A stretch of 24,463 nucleotides of DNA from JANQRV01 sp964533785 (GCA_964533785.1 CAZHNG010000063.1:1-24463); one strand, 5' to 3'; counted from the first letter of the stretch, positions 15,971-24,020 are shown. Notes: a model not told the origin generated them from the sequence alone. Translations and numbers: made by a program.

Positions 15971-16897
15971 TCCAGCATTGTGAACCAACACCAGATTGTC
16001 AGATTCATCGGTGACATCAGAAAAATGTTGGCGGACATCATCAACTTTGGAGAGCTGGCCTCTATTATTTATCACATTAAACTGATAACCAACTGATTCT
16101 AATTGTTTAATAGCGCATTGGTGTGATGCGTTCCTATTCGGATCAATCCAATATTCCATGATTATTTCGGGAAATTTTTTCTGCGCAAACAAATCCGCCA
16201 TACCTGCTATAACCGCTGATTCCGCCCCTTCCACATCAATTTTAATAATAGTAGGAGTTTTTCCCATTCCTTGACAGATGCTACTAACAGTGCGGCCTTC
16301 TACCTTGATTGGAATGGGTTGGTATTGCTGGTACCAATTTTCTTTCGTAAAAATAGTGTTGTCTAGTGTATTATTTTCAGAATAGGCTGCGGGAAATTCA
16401 TAAAAGGTAACGACCTCGTTATGGTCGGTAACGGCGAGGTGGTTGATCTTGATTTGACCTTTGGACTGACAATTAGCCGCCAAAAGATGGTAGTTCTTCG
16501 CAGAAGCTTCGAAGCAGTATACACTATCGAGGCACTGAATGAGTTCCGCAGCCAGCAAGGAAAAAAAACCGTAATGACTGCCAATATCAAAAAAGAGGTC
16601 ATCACTCTCCAGGCGGTTGATCAGATACCGCGTAAGCCGAATTTCTGAATCGTGAGATTTTGCCCCTAGTAGGTATATATCCGTTCCGGCGGGAAGGAGT
16701 ACTTTCATTTTGGTGCCGAAAAAAGTGAATACTTCGACAATCTTCCCTCGCTTAAAAATAGGATAAATGAATTTTGAAAAAAATATGCCGTAGGTGTAAT
16801 GGAGCGGATTAAAGCGGAAGCGCTGAAATTTTGTACTCCGGGCCAGCTTTTCGATACGATCAAGCTGTTGATGTAAATTGTGGGAAATGTTGCTCAT
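15965..16897 (-). CDS. FkbM family methyltransferase
   Basis: 310 residues, no signal peptide. The SAM-binding motif I region is FFDIGSHYGFFSLLAAEL (about residues 100-117), followed by VYCFEASAKNYHLLAANC, and the FkbM hallmark TIIKIDVEGAESAVIAGM near 215-232, with EIIMEYWIDPN after it. FkbM-type enzymes O-methylate sugars or small molecules, often in polysaccharide or antibiotic pathways. About 90 N-terminal residues precede the methyltransferase core (KFQRFRFNPLHYTYGIFFSK) and are not readily assigned. The gene is monocistronic by position: cutC converges on its 3' end and gldN lies upstream behind a terminator. Substrate unknown. A TAnnTTTG element lies just upstream of the start. Confidence 0.92.
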   Translation of the reverse strand: MSNISHNLHQQLDRIEKLARSTKFQRFRFNPLHYTYGIFFSKFIYPIFKRGKIVEVFTFFGTKMKVLLPAGTDIYLLGAKSHDSEIRLTRYLINRLESDDLFFDIGSHYGFFSLLAAELIQCLDSVYCFEASAKNYHLLAANCQSKGQIKINHLAVTDHNEVVTFYEFPAAYSENNTLDNTIFTKENWYQQYQPIPIKVEGRTVSSICQGMGKTPTIIKIDVEGAESAVIAGMADLFAQKKFPEIIMEYWIDPNRNASHQCAIKQLESVGYQFNVINNRGQLSKVDDVRQHFSDVTDESDNLVLVHNAGL

Positions 16898-16918
16898 AAA
16901 GGAATACCGAAGCTATAT

Positions 16919-16926
16919 CAAAAGTA
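16919..16926 (-). promoter_or_regulatory. Candidate -7 promoter element for the FkbM gene
   Basis: On the minus strand the bases read TACTTTTG, an exact match to the Bacteroidota -7 consensus TAnnTTTG, ending 21 bases upstream of the start at 16897. No good TTTG -33 box is present at the expected spacing (the nearest is TCTG at 17 bases), so confidence is limited. Confidence 0.4.
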
Positions 16927-16960
16927 AGACTGAAAAATATTGACAGAACGAGTTGCCGCA

Positions 16961-16998
16961 AAATACTAAAAACCGCCAAGAGAAAAACGCTTGGCGGT
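16961..16998 (-). terminator. Rho-independent terminator after gldN
   Basis: Perfect 9-bp stem: ACCGCCAAG (16972-16980) pairs with CTTGGCGGT (16990-16998) around a 9-base loop. Read on the minus strand, the stem is followed by TTTTTAGTATTTT, a T-rich tail. It lies 85 bases past the gldN stop and would end the gld transcript before the FkbM gene. Confidence 0.8.
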
Positions 16999-17082
16999 CC
17001 TTAGCCCAACTTGGTCGGGTCGATAATTATTCAAAGGTATTTCTTTGATCTCTACACTTATAAGATGGCCCCGGTATCAATA

Positions 17083-17955
17083 TTAATAAGACCAAAGGTC
17101 GTGCTCAAAGTTAAAGATCTTATTTTTAATCTTATCGGCTTCAAGTAAAAGGTCTACCCCCGATAAGTAACCTTGTAACCTTCTATCGTGTACATTCGAT
17201 TCTTTGTAAATATAACTGGAGAAGAAACGCATTTCGAACATATCCTCCCAGGTTAATTTCTGCGAATCGTTACTAAACATATTAAAGACAGGCTCTCTCG
17301 CCAATACTTCGCGTGCCTCGGGATAATATACCCAGAACAGTGGCCTTTCAAAGAGGAAGTTCCCATTATCATCATATTCATCCAGCAGTGGTGCGATCCC
17401 TAAAATACGCACCTGGAGAGCTGATGACTCTTCGTCGAAGAACCATACTTCTTTTAAGCGGAAACGCTTAACCTTTGTATGATCTAAAACATTGTAAACC
17501 ACGGTATCTCTTTCTTCGTAAGTGATCGGATCGAAAAATGGAATCGTATCCGCTTTTGATCCCATGTTCTTTACTTCGTCAGGAGATAAAGGATTGGTAA
17601 ATTTATCATCGTCAGCACTGTAGGTAGTGATTTCAGCGTTTTCGGCAGCTTCCATCAAAATGGTAAAGAATGCACGCTCGGGATAGGAAAAAGGCAGGTT
17701 CATTTTTTCCCGGATGTCAATAACTCTCCATATCCTTTTTTCCCACATGATGTCAGCCTCACGGAGGTTTTCATAAGGCAATACTCGCTTTTCGTAGGTT
17801 AATCTTTTTTCTACGATGTCATCAAGAGGCTTTTCTTCATCAGGATCACTCGCCTCGGTCAAAATTATATTGGTAGGCGTTTGTGCAAATGCTGGTAAGA
17901 CCAATGTTACCAAAATGGCTACACATAATGCTCTGAGAACAATCTTCATAATCAT
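17083..17955 (-). CDS. gldN: GldN/PorN, T9SS and gliding periplasmic ring protein
   Basis: 290 residues, normal for GldN. Signal peptide ends at about residue 25 (LVTLVLPAFAQ). Family motifs: YEKRVLPYENLREADIMWEK, KRIWRVIDIREKMNLPF, FRLKEVWFFDEESSALQVR, RILGIAPLL, PLFWVYYPEAREVLA, LTWEDMFEMRFFSSYIYKES. GldN binds the lipoprotein GldK in a periplasmic ring under the outer membrane that cooperates with the GldL-GldM motor to drive T9SS export. It is last in the porP-gldK-gldL-gldM-gldN order, separated from gldM by a 327-bp gap with a strong hairpin, and followed by a terminator. Start could be Met1 or Met3; both keep the signal peptide. Confidence 0.96.
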   Translation of the reverse strand: MIMKIVLRALCVAILVTLVLPAFAQTPTNIILTEASDPDEEKPLDDIVEKRLTYEKRVLPYENLREADIMWEKRIWRVIDIREKMNLPFSYPERAFFTILMEAAENAEITTYSADDDKFTNPLSPDEVKNMGSKADTIPFFDPITYEERDTVVYNVLDHTKVKRFRLKEVWFFDEESSALQVRILGIAPLLDEYDDNGNFLFERPLFWVYYPEAREVLAREPVFNMFSNDSQKLTWEDMFEMRFFSSYIYKESNVHDRRLQGYLSGVDLLLEADKIKNKIFNFEHDLWSY

Positions 17956-18282
17956 TTTCGTTTTTCTGATATTGATAATTACTATTCTGAAACGGAATAG
18001 ATCGTATCCGTATTACGTGGTTAACAAAATAATTTGGGTTTTTTACCGAGGAGAGTAGATTTGGGAAACATCAGTCATTCCTTGATTTGAACGACATTCA
18101 TTTATCGCTGATCTTAAACGCTTTGAACATCTCATATTATTGCGAGTTGCAGGTTTCGCGTTCAACAACCCGAAACCTACAACTCGTAACATCTCTAATA
18201 ACCAGTAATTATTTAAGTAGAGCTATCCATTTTTAGTCCCTTACATTTGGATAATAAGAAACAGGATGACTCCTAGCATTTA
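17956..18282. other. 327-bp gap between gldM and gldN
   Basis: No gene seen. It contains the long hairpin at 18143-18186 and otherwise AT-rich unremarkable sequence. I found no TAnnTTTG element for gldN, so gldN probably depends on read-through from gldM. Confidence 0.55.
18143..18186 (-). repeat. Long intercistronic hairpin between gldM and gldN
   Basis: CGAGTTGCAGGTTTCG (18143-18158) and CGAAACCTACAACTCG (18171-18186) pair over 16 bases with one non-Watson-Crick position, around a 12-base loop. In the minus-strand transcript that position becomes a U-G wobble, whereas in the plus-strand RNA it is a C-A mismatch. No T-run follows in the direction of transcription, so it is not a typical terminator. 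The sequence also has a seven-base rhythm (xxxxGTT words on the left, AAC words on the right), so it may be a dispersed repeat. Confidence 0.65.
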
Positions 18283-19914
18283 CTATTTCACGGTGAATAC
18301 CATGTCGTTAATCTGACGGGTATTCTTATCACCCGGGCACTTCGCGCGTACATCACGGAAGAAGTAAGTATCCCCTGGCTTAGCTCTGCCGATCAGGTTT
18401 TTAGCGCGGCTTACAAATCTTGGACCGCTGTTTTGAACCAAAACCGCATCCTGGCGTGGAGCAACGTATACCATTTCAAAGCGGTCGATCTGACAGGTGG
18501 CATCAAAATCGAAGTTTTCCAAAATAGCAAGCACACCGGCTTGTACTCTGAATTCACCGCTACCGATGGAACCACCTTTGCTTCTACCCAATTTTGCAAT
18601 CGGGTCAGGTATTCTTTTAGAGCGGAAAGGCTTACTGTCTCTTACCCCACCACCGCTGATGTTAATTCTAACATTATCGGTAACTTCAGAAACATTTACG
18701 ACATAATTGGTATTGTTTACCTTTCTTACTCTGGCACCACCACCGCTGGCACTCACCCGCAAATCCGCCGTTGGAATACCAGCCGCAGAAACGGAGATTG
18801 GGTTATCAACACCAATGAAGAATACGTTCATTTTATCCGCCGAAACAGCGATAGAACGTTCGCCCACTTCATAGGTATAAGTTTCTTCACTTTCGATCAC
18901 TTCGCCGGTCAATGGATTTCTGACCACGGCCCTCAAGTTAAGCGTTTTTGGTCCCAGACTTCCGGAAGTACCGGTCGAGAAAGAGGCTTTTCCATTCTCA
19001 TCAACTGGTTGTTTTTCACCGTTCACAAAAATTCCGATATCTGCCGGATTCAATTGCGTACTGTAGGCACCAATAGAAATATTGGCTTCAAAAGGTTCTC
19101 CGCGAATAACGTAAGATTTTGGAGCCTGTACCACCGGGAAGAACGAATCAAATTCAACCACACGACCACCAGTCAGCTCAGCCAGATCGTTAACTAAAGC
19201 GGCTTCGGAACTTTTCGCATCCGCCTGCATCTGACTCATCAAGGGCAAAACTGCCGCAACCGGCATTTGACGGAATTTGAAATCGGCCCAGCTATTTTTA
19301 TCCTTACTGCTCTTCCAGGTTTCATCATCAATGCTCAAAGGCAGGTTATTGACCATATTTTCAATCCGCGTCTCTATTTCTGATTCCTTTAGACCGAAGG
19401 TTTGACCGTGTTGCGTTAAAAGATCCTCGTAGATCTTAGCCAATTGCTCTTTGGTTTCGATGATTTTTTGCTTTAAATCTTCTCCTTTCCCTTCCGTAAC
19501 TAAAAGATTAGTAGTTACGTCTTTATTTTTCCTACCCTTGGCAATTTTCTTTCCGTAGCTGATCGTATAATCTTTGTCATCGACTTTCCCGTCGTTATTA
19601 CCCGAAACATCAATAATCTCATTTCTAAGATCATCCACGTAAGTATTGAAGCCATTCACGAACTCACGAACCTGGTCCATCGCCGGTTCAATGGGTCTGA
19701 ACTTTGCTTTAGATTCATCACTCAGAAGCTCCTTTACACCTTTTACTTTCTCGTCCAATTGAGTGTTTACAGTGGAAATACTACTTTGATTACCCTCATC
19801 CAGGGTAAAGAATGCGTTCATTACCTCGGCAGAAACGTTTAATGCCAATAGTGCGGTAAGCACCAGGTACATTAAGTTGATCATTAACTGCCGGGGTTCC
19901 TTAGGAATTGACAT
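18283..19914 (-). CDS. gldM: GldM/PorM, T9SS motor subunit
   Basis: 543 residues, normal for GldM. One N-terminal membrane helix with the diagnostic start MSIPKEPRQLMINLMYLVLT and ALNVSAEVMNAFFTLDEGNQ; Arg8 corresponds to Arg9 of the Flavobacterium protein. A long periplasmic part follows: a helical region to about residue 215, then the beta-rich domains (PLMSQMQADAKSSEAALVND, FFPVVQAPKSYVIRGEPFEA, NVFFIGVDNPISVSAAGIP, GGSIGSGEFRVQAGVLAILE). With GldL it forms the inner-membrane proton-driven motor that spans the periplasm to reach the GldK-GldN ring. It is preceded by a 271-bp gap after gldL holding a strong hairpin. A 254-codon open frame on the opposite strand within this gene is judged not to be real. 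Confidence 0.97.
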   Translation of the reverse strand: MSIPKEPRQLMINLMYLVLTALLALNVSAEVMNAFFTLDEGNQSSISTVNTQLDEKVKGVKELLSDESKAKFRPIEPAMDQVREFVNGFNTYVDDLRNEIIDVSGNNDGKVDDKDYTISYGKKIAKGRKNKDVTTNLLVTEGKGEDLKQKIIETKEQLAKIYEDLLTQHGQTFGLKESEIETRIENMVNNLPLSIDDETWKSSKDKNSWADFKFRQMPVAAVLPLMSQMQADAKSSEAALVNDLAELTGGRVVEFDSFFPVVQAPKSYVIRGEPFEANISIGAYSTQLNPADIGIFVNGEKQPVDENGKASFSTGTSGSLGPKTLNLRAVVRNPLTGEVIESEETYTYEVGERSIAVSADKMNVFFIGVDNPISVSAAGIPTADLRVSASGGGARVRKVNNTNYVVNVSEVTDNVRINISGGGVRDSKPFRSKRIPDPIAKLGRSKGGSIGSGEFRVQAGVLAILENFDFDATCQIDRFEMVYVAPRQDAVLVQNSGPRFVSRAKNLIGRAKPGDTYFFRDVRAKCPGDKNTRQINDMVFTVK

Positions 19915-20032
19915 ATATTTTTATTTTTTTAAAACTTTAAAGTTGAAAGAATAACGGTCCCCTATATTCAAAAGCGTTACAATAAATTTAACTGAAGTGG
20001 CCAGTCCACCGAAAATCTTTACAGTTACTATT

Positions 20033-20060
20033 CCTTACCATGATGATCATCATAATAAGG
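20033..20060 (-). repeat. Intercistronic hairpin between gldL and gldM
   Basis: The core ATGATGATCATCAT (20040-20053) is a perfect palindrome. Flanks CCTTACC and AATAAGG extend the stem. On the minus-strand transcript the two imperfect flank positions become U-G wobbles, giving a 12-bp continuous stem with a 4-base loop; on the plus strand they are C-A mismatches. This asymmetry points to function in the gldL-gldM mRNA. There is no T-run after it, so processing or stabilisation is likelier than termination. Confidence 0.6.
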
Positions 20061-20185
20061 CAACACCCATACCCTGGCATTAATCATTTGATCAGTAAAA
20101 AAACTGCCGACAGGAATCAGATCCAGCCTTCAATAAGCTTTCGCACAAGAACAACGGCCACTTGAGTTAAGAAGACCTAAATCGA

Positions 20186-20800
20186 TTAGTCATTATCTCT
20201 CCTGCCCAGATTGCCCATAGCAGAGATCATATTACCGTAAACACTGTTCAGTGCTCCGTAGGTGTTATTCAACTTGCTGACATTTTGGTTGAGCTCTTGC
20301 ACCTGCTCTCTATACGCTTTGGTATCTTCCAGAGAATCGCTAAGGTCTGCCATTGCTTCGTTGATCTTAGCATAGAAGTTGGTCATGGTCCTTAACTGAT
20401 CTTTTGTACCAGAAAAATCAACTTCTTGCAGTGCTTTCAGAGAAGACATACTGCGGGACATGGTTTGCAATTCATTCAACATACCTCCCAATTGTTGTTC
20501 CACCACTTCACCATTTAAGGCTGGTGTGTTATTGCCGGGACCGGCAGCAAGAGGATTCACATCAGAGGTGTAATCGTCAATACCAGGATACAATTTTTCC
20601 CAATAGTAGTCTTTTTCAGGTCCGATCACTCCTAAAAATAAGAAGATAAAGGCCTCCACAGAAAGACCAATAATCAACATCTCACTGGCATACGGCCAAC
20701 TTTCCAATTTGAAAAGGGCGCCCATTAATACGATCGATGCCCCAACACCAATAATCAGGTTTTTAAGATACTTAAAGCCTTTTGATTTAACAAAACTCAT
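20186..20800 (-). CDS. gldL: GldL/PorL, T9SS motor subunit
   Basis: 204 residues. Two N-terminal membrane helices: KYLKNLIIGVGASIVLMGAL and ASEMLIIGLSVEAFIFLFLG. Glu49 inside the second helix is at the same position as the glutamate proposed to carry protons in Flavobacterium GldL. GPEKDYYWEKLYPGIDDY follows, then a cytoplasmic coiled-coil-rich tail (QQLGGMLNELQTMSRSMSSL, LEDTKAYREQVQELNQNVSK). GldL pentamers surround GldM and power secretion and gliding from the proton gradient. The length is somewhat short but within the family range. It is 385 bases beyond a long terminator-like hairpin that separates it from gldK. Confidence 0.97.
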   Translation of the reverse strand: MSFVKSKGFKYLKNLIIGVGASIVLMGALFKLESWPYASEMLIIGLSVEAFIFLFLGVIGPEKDYYWEKLYPGIDDYTSDVNPLAAGPGNNTPALNGEVVEQQLGGMLNELQTMSRSMSSLKALQEVDFSGTKDQLRTMTNFYAKINEAMADLSDSLEDTKAYREQVQELNQNVSKLNNTYGALNSVYGNMISAMGNLGRRDND

Positions 20801-21205
20801 CTTTGAACTCGTTTTTGTAGTTATTGAATTTTATGTCAAAATATTTTTCGGATGAATACTCATCACAAGAAATTGCAATCATTTAATGGATAATTAGAAA
20901 GAGAGTTTTAATGCTGGCAAAATCTAATCTGAACCCCGTTTGCCTGAGCGGTATAACATATTAAAGCATACCAAACAAGTATTATCATTATCCATAATCT
21001 CAATACTTCTTTAGTGTAGTTTTTTCGTTGCTGTTGTTTTTAAAGTAGAAAGGAGAATAAGTATCGCTTTCATTTTCAATAAGAGTGGTTAAGATCAATG
21101 TCCTAAATGTTCACAGGAGTGTAATTCAAAAAACTTTTGTTCTTTTATATTGGCTCTGAAGAAGCGTTTTTACTATTTGCTTTTATCTTAAACGAAAATT
21201 GGACG

Positions 21206-21213
21206 CAAAGTTA
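21206..21213 (-). promoter_or_regulatory. Candidate -7 element for gldLMN
   Basis: Minus strand reads TAACTTTG, an exact TAnnTTTG match, just downstream of the gldK terminator hairpin. No TTTG-like -33 box is seen 19-21 bases upstream, and the site is about 400 bases from the gldL start, so it is only a candidate. Confidence 0.35.
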
Positions 21214-21244
21214 CAACATTTCAAATAAAAAAGCGGATAATCAT

Positions 21245-21285
21245 AAAAAAAGGATATTACGACACTTTCCGTAATATCCTTTTTT
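21245..21285 (-). terminator. Strong A/T-flanked hairpin after gldK (bidirectional-type terminator)
   Basis: GGATATTACG (21252-21261) pairs perfectly with CGTAATATCC (21270-21279), and the flanking A-run and T-run extend the stem to 16 bp around an 8-base loop. Read on the minus strand, as on the plus strand, the stem ends in a run of T. It lies 49 bases past the gldK stop and should terminate the gldK transcript, fully or partly. Confidence 0.85.
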
Positions 21286-21333
21286 CAGTAAGATTTATTT
21301 ACTCATTTTTTGAGAAAATGATACAATCTTAGT

Positions 21334-22578
21334 TTAGAAGTCATTTACGGAACGACCCAAGAAGGTTAAAGCACAACGGAATCCAATGTAAGATTTCGTT
21401 GTATCCTGGAATTCCCAGTGACGTGTCCCGGTTTGCAAAAAGTGGTGTATATCTTTCCACGACCCTCCTCTTACAACTTTACGCTTATAGGCTTCGGGAT
21501 CATCGTCTTTTGCGTCATAACGAATATCCGGGTTCAAATCGTGTATGAAAGAGTAAGAATTTTCATTGTAGGCCGAAAGCGTCCATTCAGCAACGTTTCC
21601 AGACATATTGAAGAGGCCAAAATCGTTGGGGAAATAAGCATCTGCTTTTACCGTATACAACCCGCCATCTTCCGGGTAATTACCCCTACCAGGTTTGAAG
21701 TTTGCCAGGATACACCCCTTGGCATTTCTTACGTAATAAGCTCCCCATGGATAAGGGGCGTTGTCGTGTCCACCGCGAGCAGCATATTCCCATTCGTGCT
21801 CAGTCGGCAAACGGAAGTCTTCCGTATTAACACCATCTCCTCTTTGCTTTTGGTAAGTATTCCATAGCTTGGTTCTCCAGTAACAGAATGCATTGGCTGT
21901 ATGCCAATCTACACCAACGACGGGGTAATCATCGAAAGCCGGGTGCCAAAAGTAGTTTCTCGCCATTGGCTCATTGTAAGAGTAAGAAAAGTCGCGAATC
22001 CATACTAAAGTATCCGGATAAATATTTACTTTTCTACGCTTGATATAAGTATTACGAGGAGACCTGCTCTTGTCGTGGGCGGCAGCCTGCCAATCGTACC
22101 ACTCATATTCATAGACCATCTTGCTGATGTCAATTTCCTTTTTACCGGCGAACCGGTCATCTCCCTGGTAGAAAAGATCTTCCAGTGTTTCATCTTCCCA
22201 ATCGATTTCGTACTCCCAATCGATTACTTCTTCCCCAGTCTCTGTTTCAACATAATGATCGAGATAGGAATGTGCTAATGAATCCCGAACCCAGTTAGTG
22301 AATTGGCGGTACTCATTGTTGGTAATCTCGGTATCATCCATATAAAATCCCATGATCGAAATGGCCTTATTCCGCTGAACAAATGTATTGGTAACATCTT
22401 GATCACTGGGCCCAACGTGGACTGTTCCGGAAGGAACGTAAACCATACCATAAGGATTGATACCCCTCCATGAGGGACGATCTAATACGCCAACAAGCTG
22501 GCCGTTCTCGTTTCTTCCACAAGAGGAAGCAGCAATAACCGCCACAACGAATAAAGAGATTTTGAGTAAGTTCTTCAT
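21334..22578 (-). CDS. gldK: GldK/PorK, T9SS ring lipoprotein
   Basis: 414 residues from the start at 22578 (MKNLLKISLFVVAVIAASSC), which gives a clean lipoprotein signal with Cys20. An in-frame upstream ATG at 22674 would add 32 residues before the signal and would begin essentially at the predicted promoter, so it is rejected. The body is a formylglycine-generating-enzyme-like fold, as in all GldK: NPYGMVYVPSGTVHVGPSDQ, ISIMGFYMDDTEITNNEYRQ, YPVVGVDWHTANAFCYWRTK, FRLPTEHEWEYAARGGHDNA, FGLFNMSGNVAEWTLSAYNE, KVVRGGSWKDIHHFLQTGTR, YIGFRCALTFLGRS. It is not an enzyme in this role: GldK is anchored to the outer membrane and forms the periplasmic ring with GldN. It is separated from gldL by a terminator-like hairpin, so its level may be set independently of gldLMN. 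Confidence 0.97.
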   Translation of the reverse strand: MKNLLKISLFVVAVIAASSCGRNENGQLVGVLDRPSWRGINPYGMVYVPSGTVHVGPSDQDVTNTFVQRNKAISIMGFYMDDTEITNNEYRQFTNWVRDSLAHSYLDHYVETETGEEVIDWEYEIDWEDETLEDLFYQGDDRFAGKKEIDISKMVYEYEWYDWQAAAHDKSRSPRNTYIKRRKVNIYPDTLVWIRDFSYSYNEPMARNYFWHPAFDDYPVVGVDWHTANAFCYWRTKLWNTYQKQRGDGVNTEDFRLPTEHEWEYAARGGHDNAPYPWGAYYVRNAKGCILANFKPGRGNYPEDGGLYTVKADAYFPNDFGLFNMSGNVAEWTLSAYNENSYSFIHDLNPDIRYDAKDDDPEAYKRKVVRGGSWKDIHHFLQTGTRHWEFQDTTKSYIGFRCALTFLGRSVNDF

Positions 22579-22997
22579 GTTTACACCCAAGTTTTCCTTC
22601 TTATTATATAAATCAGTTCTAATAGGAATAAAATATTCAAATGTTTGTTCACACCTGTTTAAAGGCGATCGCAAAGATAACTTTTTTTAAAATCTATTCT
22701 AAAGTTGCCTTTAGAGTATTAATACATTTTGCGATTGTAAGCTAAAATGCTTCTTATAGCTTAGATTTGGTTTCGATGGGTTCCTTTATCAAAGGACACT
22801 CATTCAACGTCATTCTTGGCGGGCATATTATTAGTAGATTATAAAATTCTTCTCTTTCAAATGTTAAAAATTCTAATTCGAAAGGAAGGTCGCTGAAAAT
22901 CAATTACTTACAAAAAAAATTACAATGGACAAATTTTAAAGACGCCCTTCGAGCAAAAATAGTTGTATGGCAGTTAATGAAAAACCAGCGTTATTTT
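22579..22997. other. 419-bp gap between porP and gldK
   Basis: Contains the candidate gldK promoter (22672-22703) and a 10-bp palindrome GTATTAATAC (22716-22725) just upstream of it. A 7-bp inverted repeat (22738-22744/22757-22763) is weak. No gene and no clear terminator for porP was found. Confidence 0.55.
22672..22703 (-). promoter_or_regulatory. Candidate gldK promoter
   Basis: Minus strand: TATCTTTG (22672-22679) matches the Bacteroidota -7 consensus TAnnTTTG exactly. After a 20-base spacer comes TTTA (22700-22703), three of four bases of the -33 TTTG box. The implied transcript start near 22665 leaves about 87 untranslated bases before the gldK start at 22578 and excludes the upstream ATG at 22674. 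Confidence 0.55.
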
Positions 22998-23981
22998 CTA
23001 AAGATTCCGGGGATTAAAAATAACCTTAGGAGGGCGTCCCCAATCCAGAATGGTCTGTAAGTTATAATTCAACACCAATTCATGCGAGCCGTTACTAACA
23101 TTTTGAAGATTGGATAGCGTAATATCATAAGCATAGCCTATTGTTATTTTTTTACCCACTTTAAAACCGCCCAAGACAGTCGCTGCATCCAGGCTATTCG
23201 TGTTATACCCACGCACCGCTCCTCCGATAAATAGGTTTTGGTTACGCTCTACCAATCCGGAAAGTTCGGTTTGGGTTTGATTAGTATCTGATTTAACGAG
23301 AAATGACGGATGAAATTGAATGGCGTCATTGATATTCAAGTGAAGAGCAGCGCCGAGGTAATAAGTCCTGACCAGAGCCACAGCAAGGGGGCCTAGATCT
23401 ACCTCTGGTTCGTTCAGGTGCACCGCAGAAATCCCCGCTTCAAACCACTCGCTTTTGTAGTAAAGTCCCAGACGGGTAGTAGGCGCATTAGCCGAAACAC
23501 TGGTGATGGGCAGCAAAACATCTTGATGATCGATGTTCCCCTGGCTGTAGTTCCCATCCGGCGTCAATAGTACACTACCATCCAATTCTTTTTGAAAAAA
23601 CCCGCCGCCAATTCCGATAGATAAGATTCCGGGTCCCAAATAGGTTTGAAAATTATAAGCCGCTCCAAAATACATATTCTTTTCGGGACCCAAAGCGTCG
23701 TTTTCCAGTTGAATGCCAAATCCGCCACGCAACAAATCAACGGGCAAATGGGCATTGACAAATTGAGTAGAAGGCCCTACATTCGCATCAGAACCTACTG
23801 CTTGCAGACCCGTCCATTGCTCCCTTACCCCTCCGGTGATGCTAAGGGATTCATCCATACCGGCAAAGGCAGGATTCCAATTAAAATTATTCATCATATA
23901 TAGACCGTAATTGCTGGATTGCTGACTCCAGCCTATTACGGCCGTCAAACTAAACAACAGAATAAAATATTGCTTCAACAT
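22998..23981 (-). CDS. porP: PorP/SprF family T9SS outer-membrane protein
   Basis: 327 residues. Signal peptide MLKQYFILLFSLTAVIGWSQ, then the family opening SSNYGLYMMNNFNWNPAFAG, REQWTGLQAVGS, VNAHLPVDLLRGGFGIQLEN, LGPEKNMYFGAAYNFQTYLG and the end GYAYDITLSNLQNVSNGSHE, LVLNYNLQTIL, all characteristic of PorP/SprF. These proteins form small outer-membrane barrels linked to the T9SS, either as part of the core (PorP) or as partners of particular secreted substrates (SprF). Position directly before gldKLMN in the same direction favours the core role. Many copies usually exist per genome, so the PorP rather than SprF label rests on context. Confidence 0.93.
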   Translation of the reverse strand: MLKQYFILLFSLTAVIGWSQQSSNYGLYMMNNFNWNPAFAGMDESLSITGGVREQWTGLQAVGSDANVGPSTQFVNAHLPVDLLRGGFGIQLENDALGPEKNMYFGAAYNFQTYLGPGILSIGIGGGFFQKELDGSVLLTPDGNYSQGNIDHQDVLLPITSVSANAPTTRLGLYYKSEWFEAGISAVHLNEPEVDLGPLAVALVRTYYLGAALHLNINDAIQFHPSFLVKSDTNQTQTELSGLVERNQNLFIGGAVRGYNTNSLDAATVLGGFKVGKKITIGYAYDITLSNLQNVSNGSHELVLNYNLQTILDWGRPPKVIFNPRNL

Positions 23982-24020
23982 AAGTTTACTTTAATGAAAA
24001 GACACCGGGTTTAAACGCTC

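Larger units (their letters stand above)
20801..21333. other. 533-bp gap between gldK and gldL
   Basis: No gene seen on either strand. It contains a long terminator-like hairpin close to gldK (21245-21285) and, immediately after it in the direction of transcription, a TAnnTTTG element (21206-21213). If that element is used, gldL would have an untranslated leader of about 400 bases. The rest is AT-rich with no clear structure that I could see. Confidence 0.6.

Noticed and set aside
18433..19197. A 254-codon open frame on the plus strand opposite gldM
   Set aside because: It is the antisense shadow of a well conserved gene, its product resembles no family, and gldM is clearly real. Long antisense frames are common in such sequence.
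22579..22674. Upstream ATG for gldK at 22674
   Set aside because: It falls within the candidate promoter and would bury the lipoprotein signal behind 32 extra residues.
22738..22763. Inverted repeat TAAGCTA / TAGCTTA upstream of gldK
   Set aside because: Seven AT-rich bases with a 12-base loop and no supporting context; too weak to call.
22941..23038. Inverted pair GACGCCCT (22941-22948) and AGGGCGTC (23031-23038) at the porP 3' end
   Set aside because: The arms are short and 82 bases apart, and one lies in coding sequence; probably chance.
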